6,663 bases of DNA from Planctomycetota bacterium (lineage in GTDB: Bacteria; Planctomycetota; Planctomycetia; Pirellulales; Thermoguttaceae): assembly GCA_013202535.1 (NCBI GenBank), contig JABMRP010001241.1:1-6663 (forward strand), given 5' to 3'. The notes under the pieces were generated by a model. It saw nothing but the letters and a program-made list of their open reading frames with translations. It searched no databases and was not told the DNA's origin. Positions within the stretch are counted from its first letter, which is position 1. The number at the start of each line of letters is the position of its first letter. The translations under genes and the position numbers were made by a program. Of the stretch, positions 1 through 5,317 are shown one piece after another.

Positions 1-1
1 A

Positions 2-904
2 TGTACGCACTTCGACCTCTCTGTACGCGGCGGCAAGGGCCGTCGGCAGGACACCCAGATCCTCCATCCCGAGGTGGTTCGCCTACTGAAAGAGTGGCTG
101 ACGACAAAGCAGGACCTGGGACCGGACGACCTGCTGTTTCCGGTATCGGGCAAGGAGCGGAAGACCCACAAGATGATGCGGTTGGACCTCGAACGGGCTC
201 GGACGAAGTGGATCGAGGAAGCAGGGGCCGACCATGAATGTCGCCGGCGCGAACAGTCCGATTTCCTCTGCTATTGCAACGGCGACGGCCTGTTCGCCGA
301 TTTCCATAGCAACCGCCACTTGTTCATCACCAGCCTGGAGCAGGCCGGCCTCTCGCCCAAGATGGCTCAGACGCTGGCCCGGCACAGCGACATCCGCTTG
401 ACCTTGGGCACCTACACCCACGTCGGAATCCACGACCAGACGGCCGCGATCGAATCCCTACCAGCCCCGCCAAATGGTGGGGTACGGACGGAGACGGAGG
501 CCGCCGAGCTTCGGGCCACGGGGACCGATGGCCAGGATCCCGGCGAGAAAATGGTGCCCTCTGTGGTGCCCTCGGGTGCCCAATATGGTGCCCAACGCCT
601 CGCATCGGACGAGTTGCGGATTGCACCAGTTTGCACCGAAGGGCCCTGCGAGCGCAATGAAAACGGCGACCCGAAGATCGCCGCATGTCCCGAGAAAACT
701 AGGAGAAACTGCACCGATCGGCAGCAGTCTGCATCGTCCTGCACCGAGCAGAGCACCAGTAGGAAGGAAGTATCCCCGAGAGGGTTCGAACCTCTAACCT
801 TCGGCTCCGGAGGCCGACGCGCTATCCAATTGTGCCACGGGGACTTGGTTCTGCTTGGTCTTGGGCCCTTGGGGGTGTTATTCCGATATCGAGTGTTTGG
901 TTGA
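2..904 (+). CDS. Tyrosine recombinase (integrase), C-terminal part; start outside window
   Basis: Catalyses site-specific DNA strand exchange for integration or excision of a mobile element. The frame is open from base 2 to the stop at 902-904 (300 residues visible), so the N-terminal arm- and core-binding domains and the first catalytic Arg lie upstream. A beta-hairpin Lys is at 35-37 (GGKGRR). The H-x-x-R box is at His 305-307 and Arg 314-316 (FHSNRH), the third-box His at 383-385 (LARHSD), and the nucleophile Tyr at 413-415 (GTYTHV). All are present, so the catalytic end looks intact. The family core ends near base 465; the remaining ~145 residues are a low-complexity tail that becomes the antisense reading of a tRNA gene (PRGFEPLTFGSGG...). 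That part is probably not selected as protein. The gene points towards the tRNA, as expected for an element inserted there. The real C-terminus could be earlier, or the tail may differ in the excised form. Confidence 0.9.
   Translation, partial: CTHFDLSVRGGKGRRQDTQILHPEVVRLLKEWLTTKQDLGPDDLLFPVSGKERKTHKMMRLDLERARTKWIEEAGADHECRRREQSDFLCYCNGDGLFADFHSNRHLFITSLEQAGLSPKMAQTLARHSDIRLTLGTYTHVGIHDQTAAIESLPAPPNGGVRTETEAAELRATGTDGQDPGEKMVPSVVPSGAQYGAQRLASDELRIAPVCTEGPCERNENGDPKIAACPEKTRRNCTDRQQSASSCTEQSTSRKEVSPRGFEPLTFGSGGRRAIQLCHGDLVLLGLGPLGVLFRYRVFG
553..757. repeat. Cluster of nine GGTGC/GCACC words, possible recombinase arm sites
   Basis: GGTGC (each as GGTGCCC) starts at 553, 565, 575 and 587. Its reverse complement GCACC starts at 623, 633, 711, 741 and 753, the second, third and fourth of these extended to TGCACCGA. 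Steps are 12, 10 and 12, then 10, then 30 and 12 bases, close to whole helical turns. Copies fall in different reading frames: GGTGCC is read Val-Pro at 553 and 565 but Gly-Ala at 575 and 587, and GCACC differs in frame between 623 and 633. This points to DNA-level rather than protein-level conservation. The position, within about 220 bp of the tRNA attachment site and just after the integrase core, suits arm-type binding sites. That role is inferred. Confidence 0.5.
771..800. other. Putative attachment (att) core of the integrated element
   Basis: Tyrosine recombinases of islands and phages commonly use the 3' part of a tRNA gene (T arm to acceptor end) as attachment core, restoring the tRNA on one side. 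Here the integrase lies directly against the 3' end of tRNA-Arg and its frame crosses it. I therefore place the core in the T arm/3' acceptor segment, read as TTCGAACCCTCTCGGGGAT on the minus strand. The exact limits cannot be set because the matching direct repeat at the other end of the element is outside the window. On this reading, sequence left of about 771 belongs to the element and sequence right of 844 to the host chromosome. Confidence 0.4.
771..844 (-). tRNA. tRNA-Arg (anticodon CCG)
   Basis: Read on the minus strand, the 74 bases fold as a full cloverleaf. The acceptor stem GTCCCCG pairs with CGGGGAT (one G:U at the top). The D arm is GCAC/GCGC around a loop containing GG. The anticodon stem TCGGC/GCCGA is perfect and its 7-base loop CTCCGGA gives anticodon CCG (decodes CGG). 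The T arm is AGAGG-TTCGAAC-CCTCT. The discriminator is A, and the next bases are CTT, so CCA is not encoded and must be added after transcription. It lies entirely inside, and antisense to, the open reading frame of the integrase. An intact tRNA beside the element is what integration into a tRNA 3' end leaves behind. Confidence 0.95.
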
Positions 905-1240
905 GGGCCCGGTTACGCGATTGGGAGCGGAACGGACAGATAAAGCGTCCATGATAGTGGCCGGAGGGCTCGCGAGCAATGGGTGCCCGATAGGGGGGGC
1001 AGTCGTGTCGGTCACGTCGCGCCGACGCATTCTGTGCATTTTCCGATGGTTGCCCGGCAATCGGCGGGAATTTCGCCGGCATGGCATCCAGGGGCAAGGG
1101 GCAGATGCGTGCTGGTGGCTCCGGCTACCCCGTTCCGGACTTAGGCGGAACACCCCTGTTTCGCGTCATGCGGTGCCTGGCGTCGTTTTGCGGGATTTTT
1201 GACCGATTCTCCTATAACGGGGCCTGGGGTGGCGCAATTA
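905..1240. other. Intergenic stretch with no supported gene
   Basis: Short open frames exist on both strands, but none has a recognisable motif, a convincing ribosome binding site or a continuing neighbour, so I call no gene. It would include the promoter of the minus-strand tRNA just right of 844, but I see no clear -35/-10 pair there. A small inverted repeat, GTTCCG (1132-1137) with CGGAAC (1146-1151), has an 8-base loop and no T-tract. There is a run of seven G near 992-998. If the element boundary is at the tRNA, this is host flanking DNA. Confidence 0.5.
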
Positions 1241-1352
1241 CCAACCTATTACATAGCTAATACAGAGCCCTCACCCGGTGGGCCGCCCGATCGTTTATAA
1301 TTCTGTGCCCGTGATCTTACGTTGAGCAAACCTTTACATCCAACCTTTACAT
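1241..1352 (+). repeat. Three copies of an AACCT(A)TTACAT motif in the leader of the radical SAM gene
   Basis: Two exact copies of AACCTTTACAT lie at 1329-1339 and 1342-1352 in tandem with a 13-bp period. A third related copy is about 100 bp upstream: CCAACCTATTACATAG at 1241-1256 matches CCAACCTTTACATAG at 1340-1354 except for one inserted A. OmpR/PhoB-type response regulators usually bind direct repeats of this size, and one is encoded three genes downstream, but no binding evidence exists here. The motif was not found again upstream of the kinase or of the secreted-protein gene. Confidence 0.55.
1296..1301 (+). promoter_or_regulatory. Possible -10 box (TATAAT) for the radical SAM gene
   Basis: A perfect TATAAT sits in an AT-rich dip 86 bases before the ATG at 1387. 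No acceptable -35 is found 16-18 bases upstream (the sequence there is CACCCGGT), and there is no extended -10 TG, so this is weak. If used, the transcript would start near 1308 and the two tandem AACCTTTACAT copies would lie in the 5' untranslated RNA. Confidence 0.25.
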
Positions 1353-1359
1353 AGAGGAA

Positions 1360-1376
1360 GTCCCGCCGGTCGGGAC
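1360..1376 (+). promoter_or_regulatory. Small hairpin in the leader before the radical SAM start
   Basis: GTCCCG (1360-1365) pairs with CGGGAC (1371-1376) around a CCGGT loop. It stands between a purine tract AGAGGAAG (1353-1360), too far from the start to act as a normal Shine-Dalgarno, and GAGG at 1379-1382, which lies 4 bases before the ATG at 1387. It might affect ribosome access. No T-tract follows, so it is not an intrinsic terminator. Confidence 0.3.
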
Positions 1377-1386
1377 GCGAGGCCCC

Positions 1387-3198
1387 ATGATCAGCATTAG
1401 CGACCGCGACACCCTCTTGCCCCTTTCTCGCAAAGACGAACCGTCCCATCCTCGGGGCTCCCAAGCCAAGGTGTTGTTGACCAGTGTTTTCGGTCCCTAC
1501 GCGCAAGACGACGAGTACGGCAGCCGGGCACTCAATCCGATGGAGTTGTACCACAACCAGGTCACCCGGGTGCAGGGCGCCTTTTCGTTGCGGATGTTTC
1601 ATCGCAGTTGGGGGCTGATGATGATTCAGGCGAACATCGAGGCCCCGTGTACGCTGCTGGACTTTCCCACGCTGGACCGCTTCATCGAGGAATTGCAGCA
1701 GCAGCAATACGACATTATCGGGATCAGCAGCATCATTCCCAACACGCGGAAAGTGAAGGTGATGTGCGAGCTGATACGCCGGTATCAGCCCCAGGCCGTG
1801 ATCGTCGTCGGCGGGCACGTTGCCAACGTTCCCGATCTGAACGAACGGATCGACGCCGACCACATCGTTCGCGGCGAGGGGGTTCGCTGGTTTCGCAACT
1901 ACCTCGGCGAGAATCCCGAGCAGCCGGTCCGCCATCCGCTGATTTCCTCGGGCATGCAGACCCGCAACTACGGTATTCAAGTCGTCGAGGAGGAATCCGA
2001 CGTCGCCGCTACGGTCATCCCGTCGGTGGGATGTCCGCTGGGGTGTAACTTCTGTTCCACTTCGGCCATGTTCGGCGGCAAGGGGAAGTTCATCAACTTC
2101 TACGAGACGGGCGACGAACTGTTCGACGTGATGTGCGGGATGGAAGAGAAGATGAAGGTGCAGTCGTTCTTCATGATGGACGAGAACTTCCTCTTCCATC
2201 GCAAGCGCGCGCTGCGGCTGTTGGAATTGATGGAGCAACACGGCAAGGCCTGGGCTCTGTACGTGTTCAGTTCGGCCAACGTGCTTCGTTCCTACACGAT
2301 GGAGCAACTGGTGGCCCTGGGTGTGGCCTGGGTGTGGATGGGAATCGAAGGCAAGGACAGCCGCTACACCAAGCTCCGCGACACCGACACGTTCGACTTG
2401 GTGCGCCGCTTGCAGTCGCACGGCGTCCGCGTGCTGGGGTCGACGATCATCGGGCTGGAGGATCACACGCCGGAGAACATCGACGAGGCGATCGACTACG
2501 CCGTGGCGCACGATACCGAGTTTCACCAGTTCATGCTCTACACGCCGGTACCCGGCACGCCCCTGCACGCCGAACTCTCGGCCCAGGGACGCATCAAGGA
2601 CGAAAGCGAAGTAGACCCGGCCGACGTCCACGGGCAGCTCTGTTTCAACTACGACCACCCGCACATTAAGGGCGGGCAAGAGGGCGAGTTCATTCTTCGG
2701 GCGTTTCGCCGCGATTTCGAGGTCAACGGTCCCAGCGTGGCACGGCTGGTGCGTACCCTCGTGGCCGGCTGGAAGCGATACAGGAATCACCCCGACGAGC
2801 GGATCCGCCGCCGTTTTACTTGGGAAGCACGCGAGTTGGCCAGCACCTACGCGGCCGTGATCGGCGCCTCGAAACTCTATTACCGCAAGAATCCGGCGTT
2901 GCGGGCGAAGATGTCGGCCATTCTGGCGGATATCAAACGCGAGTTCGGCTGGAAGGCGCGTCTGATGGCCGCTCTGGGCGGTCCCTATGTGTTGTGGAAA
3001 GTATGGCGCGAGGAGAAGCGATTGGCCCGGGGGTGGACCAGCGAGCCGCCGACCTTCTATGAAAAGAACGGCTCGGCCGATCGGTACGTTACCTCCGGAT
3101 CTCAGCCGTCCCCCGCGGTCGTCGGCAAGCCCCACTCCCTCCCCGCCGACGTCGGCGCGGAGGTCCAGTGCGTGGGGGGCTCGAAATCTTCCCCGTGA
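1387..3198 (+). CDS. Radical SAM protein with N-terminal B12-binding-like domain, function unknown
   Basis: This 603-residue protein probably uses a [4Fe-4S] cluster and S-adenosylmethionine for radical chemistry, with a possible cobalamin partner. Residues ~28-175 form a Rossmann-like B12-binding fold (KVLLTSVFGPY, YDIIGISS, AVIVVGGH at ~137-144, VRGEG at 161-165). The D-x-H-x-x-G cobalamin His motif is not seen, as in many radical SAM enzymes with this domain. The cluster ligands are C216-x3-C220-x2-C223 (GCPLGCNFC). Typical later radical SAM strands follow: MMDENF (263-268), MGIEG (318-322), IIGLEDHTPENI and TPVPGTPL (386-393). The last ~180 residues are Arg/Lys-rich and mostly helical with no domain I recognise. 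The ATG has GAGG 4 bases upstream. Such proteins include methyltransferases, cyclases and BchE-like enzymes; the substrate cannot be named. The kinase gene begins 107 bp downstream. A long antisense frame overlaps it but has no family features. Confidence 0.9.
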   Translation: MISISDRDTLLPLSRKDEPSHPRGSQAKVLLTSVFGPYAQDDEYGSRALNPMELYHNQVTRVQGAFSLRMFHRSWGLMMIQANIEAPCTLLDFPTLDRFIEELQQQQYDIIGISSIIPNTRKVKVMCELIRRYQPQAVIVVGGHVANVPDLNERIDADHIVRGEGVRWFRNYLGENPEQPVRHPLISSGMQTRNYGIQVVEEESDVAATVIPSVGCPLGCNFCSTSAMFGGKGKFINFYETGDELFDVMCGMEEKMKVQSFFMMDENFLFHRKRALRLLELMEQHGKAWALYVFSSANVLRSYTMEQLVALGVAWVWMGIEGKDSRYTKLRDTDTFDLVRRLQSHGVRVLGSTIIGLEDHTPENIDEAIDYAVAHDTEFHQFMLYTPVPGTPLHAELSAQGRIKDESEVDPADVHGQLCFNYDHPHIKGGQEGEFILRAFRRDFEVNGPSVARLVRTLVAGWKRYRNHPDERIRRRFTWEARELASTYAAVIGASKLYYRKNPALRAKMSAILADIKREFGWKARLMAALGGPYVLWKVWREEKRLARGWTSEPPTFYEKNGSADRYVTSGSQPSPAVVGKPHSLPADVGAEVQCVGGSKSSP

Positions 3199-3212
3199 TC
3201 GGGTATCCTGAC

Positions 3213-3227
3213 GCCTGATCGGCAGGC
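3213..3227 (+). promoter_or_regulatory. Short GC-rich hairpin just after the radical SAM gene
   Basis: GCCTG (3213-3217) pairs with CAGGC (3223-3227) around ATCGG, 15 bases after the stop codon. No run of T follows, so intrinsic termination is not supported; it could protect the mRNA end or mean nothing. Nearby, TCGAAA (3181-3186) and TATCCT (3204-3209), 17 bases apart, each match sigma70 boxes at 4 of 6 positions. This is too weak to call as a promoter for the kinase. Confidence 0.25.
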
Positions 3228-3270
3228 CCCGTTCGGGCACTGCCCCAGAGCGAAAATGCCTCCCGGTAGG

Positions 3271-3297
3271 CGGTTCTCGTGCAACGCACGAGAATCG
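3271..3297 (+). promoter_or_regulatory. Strong 12-bp dyad immediately upstream of the histidine kinase start
   Basis: CGGTTCTCGTGC (3271-3282) and GCACGAGAATCG (3286-3297) are complementary at all 12 positions, with one G:T, around the 3-base spacer AAC. The nine inner pairs are perfect Watson-Crick. The dyad ends 8 bases before the ATG at 3306 and contains the alternative GTG start (3279-3281) in its left arm. As RNA it would be a very stable hairpin at the ribosome landing zone; as DNA it could be a dimeric operator. No T-tract follows (CGGAAACC), which argues against a classical terminator. Confidence 0.6.
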
Positions 3298-3305
3298 CGG
3301 AAACC

Positions 3306-4289
3306 ATGTTCACGCGACGCTCCATACGACTACCCATCACACTGGCCGTCGTCATGATCGGCCTGCTGGCCGTGTTGATCGTCGGCTGGGTACTGCTGGC
3401 CGTGTTCGGCGCGCTGGCCGACTCGCGGTCGTCGGGCATCTATTGGGCATTGTTGTCGGTCGGTACGACGTTCATGGTTTTGCTGGTGGCCGGCGTGGTG
3501 ACCTATCTGGCTCTGTCGGTCAAGGCGATCAATCTGAACCGCCGGCAATCGAACTTCGTCGACAGCGTGACCCACGAGTTGAAGTCGCCCATCGCGTCGA
3601 TGAAGCTCTATCTGCAAACGCTCAATTGTCGCCATGTCAGTCAGCAGGAGCAGGCGGAGTTTTACCGATTCATGCTCGACGACGTCGAGCGGCTCGACCA
3701 CCTGATCAACCACGTGCTCGACGCCGGGCGGCTGGACAATCCCAGCGACGACGATCAGGCCGAGGACGTCGACGTGGCCTCCTTGCTGCGCGAGTGTGCC
3801 AAGACGGTGTGCCTGCGTTACCGCATTGCCGTGGAGACGGTCTCCTTGGACCTCGAGCCGTGTGTCGTGTCGGCCCAGAGCGTTGATCTGGACATGATCT
3901 TTCGCAACCTGATCGACAACGCGGTGAAATACGCCGGTTCCGACCCGCGGGTCGAGGTCACGCTGCGGATGCCACATCAGGGACTTCCCGCCGAGAAGCT
4001 GGCGGCCAGTCACCGCATCGTGGTGCGTATTGCCGACAACGGCCGGGGGATCCCGCCTGCTTGGCGGCGCAAAATCTTCGGCCGATTCGTCCGCCTGGGT
4101 CTCGAGTTGGAGCGAAAGAAGCCGGGTACCGGTTTGGGACTCTACATCGTTCGGACGCTGGTTCGCCGGCTGGGAGGACGTATTCGCGTGCAAGATCGCC
4201 CGCAAGGGCCGGGAACCGTTTTCGAGGTGCGGTTGCCCGGCAGCCTCGTGAGCCATGTGCCCGAGGCGGACGGTACGCGTGGCGGATAG
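3306..4289 (+). CDS. Small membrane sensor histidine kinase with minimal sensor region
   Basis: Autophosphorylates on His and passes the phosphate to the response regulator encoded next. It has 327 residues from ATG 3306. Two membrane segments (~10-35 and ~46-71) are joined by only about 10 residues, so there is no extracytoplasmic sensor domain, and no HAMP domain follows. The HisKA H-box is at His90 (THELKSPIASM). The HATPase_c domain has an N-box with N201 and N205 (RNLIDNAVKYA), a G1 box DNGRGIP (244-250), an F-box near KIFGRF (256-261) and a G2 box GTGLGL (274-279). All catalytic motifs look intact. An upstream GTG at 3279, with AGG 8 bases before it, would add nine residues. I prefer the ATG because the GTG lies inside a strong dyad, but the choice is uncertain. 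The short loop fits intramembrane-sensing kinases of the cell-envelope-stress type, an inference from topology only. Confidence 0.93.
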   Translation: MFTRRSIRLPITLAVVMIGLLAVLIVGWVLLAVFGALADSRSSGIYWALLSVGTTFMVLLVAGVVTYLALSVKAINLNRRQSNFVDSVTHELKSPIASMKLYLQTLNCRHVSQQEQAEFYRFMLDDVERLDHLINHVLDAGRLDNPSDDDQAEDVDVASLLRECAKTVCLRYRIAVETVSLDLEPCVVSAQSVDLDMIFRNLIDNAVKYAGSDPRVEVTLRMPHQGLPAEKLAASHRIVVRIADNGRGIPPAWRRKIFGRFVRLGLELERKKPGTGLGLYIVRTLVRRLGGRIRVQDRPQGPGTVFEVRLPGSLVSHVPEADGTRGG

Positions 4290-4326
4290 ATTACTTCGGA
4301 GCAGAGGCCTCCGAGAGGAACGGTCC

Positions 4327-5058
4327 ATGTCCAAACACATTCTGATAGTCGAAGACGAAGAACACCTGGCGATCGGGATCAAGTACAATCTCGAGGCGGA
4401 AGGATACCGCGTCACGACCGTCGGCGATGGCCCCTCGTCGCTGGCTTGCATCGAGGAAGACCCCGCGGACGTCGATCTGGTGGTTCTCGATCTCATGCTC
4501 CCCGGGATGAGCGGCTACGCGGTGTGCGAGGCGATCCGTGCCTCGGGCAACGACATGCCCGTGCTCATTCTCAGTGCGCGCACCCTGGCCGAAGACCGCA
4601 CGCGCGGGTTTGAGGTGGGCGCCGACCAATACCTGATGAAGCCGTTTGATCTCGACGAATTGCTCAGCCGGGTGAAGAATCTGTTGGCGCTTTACGATCG
4701 GCGGGCCACCGGCGGCACCGGCCCGGCGGCATCGGCCGAGGTCTTCGAGTTTGGCAACGCGAGAGTCAATTTCCAGACGTTTCAGGTGACCGTCGACGAT
4801 CGGCCGTCGCGGATGACCCACCTGGAAATGAAGCTGTTGCAGTATTTCGTAACCAACGAGGGGCGCGTCATTCCCAGGCAGGAATTGCTGGAAAACGTTT
4901 GGGGCATGCGCGGCAACCTCAACACGCGTGCCCCCGACCAGTTCATCCGCCGTCTGCGCAAGACATTCGAGCCCGATCCGGCCAACCCGCGGTACTTCCT
5001 CACCATTCGCGACGCCGGCTATCGGTTCGTCGCCAAGGGCGAGACAGAGAAACAGTAG
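4327..5058 (+). CDS. OmpR/PhoB-family response regulator
   Basis: A cytoplasmic transcription factor, the evident partner of the histidine kinase 37 bp upstream. It has 243 residues. The receiver domain (~1-122) carries the acidic pair E9/D10 (LIVEDEE), phospho-acceptor D55 (VVLDLMLPGMSG), switch Ser83 (ILSAR) and conserved K105 (LMKPF). A linker of about 15 residues leads to a winged-helix DNA-binding domain (~136-238) with LEMKLLQYFVTNEGRVI, the recognition-helix segment around DQFIRRLRK (204-212) and the terminal wing YFLTIRDAGYRF. The start at 4327 is chosen because MSKHILIVEDEE is the canonical receiver opening and GAGAGGAA (4313-4320) lies 6 bases upstream. The frame also opens at ATG 4255, but those 24 codons overlap the kinase and match nothing. 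Its targets are unknown; the direct repeats before the radical SAM gene are one candidate site. Confidence 0.96.
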   Translation: MSKHILIVEDEEHLAIGIKYNLEAEGYRVTTVGDGPSSLACIEEDPADVDLVVLDLMLPGMSGYAVCEAIRASGNDMPVLILSARTLAEDRTRGFEVGADQYLMKPFDLDELLSRVKNLLALYDRRATGGTGPAASAEVFEFGNARVNFQTFQVTVDDRPSRMTHLEMKLLQYFVTNEGRVIPRQELLENVWGMRGNLNTRAPDQFIRRLRKTFEPDPANPRYFLTIRDAGYRFVAKGETEKQ

Positions 5059-5317
5059 CCATCCAGCCAACGATCCTGCACCAGCCGCCACGAGCACCAA
5101 CGAATCCGGCAACCAGCACACGCCGGCAATACCGACGATCTCCAGGCAAAGATCGATGCAACCTCTTTTTTCACAGGCACTTACAGTTCCCCGCCCCCGT
5201 CGATCCGGGAGTTCTTGCACTATTTGCTAGACCCGTGCGCAGCCGGTGAGTATAACTGAGTTGTCCTGGCTACCCTTATTGGTACGGCTCATATCAGCAA
5301 AAGAAAAGAGTGGAAGA
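5059..5317. other. Intergenic spacer between response regulator and secreted-protein gene
   Basis: No gene is supported in these 259 bases. A 6-bp inverted repeat, CGATCT (5136-5141) and AGATCG (5150-5155), is followed 10 bases later by six T (5166-5171). This resembles an intrinsic terminator, but the gap is too long and the stem short, so termination of the two-component operon is only possible. TATAAC at 5251-5256 lies inside a 10-bp repeat (TGAGT at 5247 and 5257) and could be a -10 box for the following gene, but no good -35 is seen at normal spacing. The spacer length suggests the next gene is transcribed separately. Confidence 0.4.

Noticed and set aside
855..1202. Short frames on both strands in the spacer after the tRNA
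   Set aside because: No family features, no clear ribosome binding sites, and frames on both strands overlap each other; length is unremarkable for GC-rich DNA.
1249..3240. 663-codon open frame on the minus strand opposite the radical SAM gene
   Set aside because: Long antisense frames are common in GC-rich coding DNA. Its translation is His/Val/Leu/Arg-rich with no recognisable motif, whereas the plus strand has the full C-x3-C-x2-C motif and other radical SAM elements.
4255..4326. Upstream in-frame extension of the response regulator from ATG 4255
   Set aside because: The 24 extra residues overlap the kinase, are basic and unrelated to receiver domains, while ATG 4327 has a strong GAGAGGAA 6 bases upstream and the canonical receiver opening.
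3330..4496. 388-codon minus-strand frame opposite the kinase and the start of the regulator
   Set aside because: It crosses two well-supported genes on the plus strand and shows no domain of its own; treated as an antisense shadow.
5136..5171. Intrinsic terminator after the response regulator
   Set aside because: The stem is only 6 bp and the T-run starts 10 bases after it, so it does not meet the usual form; mentioned only as a possibility in the spacer entry.
4291..5220. 309-codon minus-strand frame opposite the response regulator
   Set aside because: Antisense to a canonical OmpR-type regulator; no motif or supported start.
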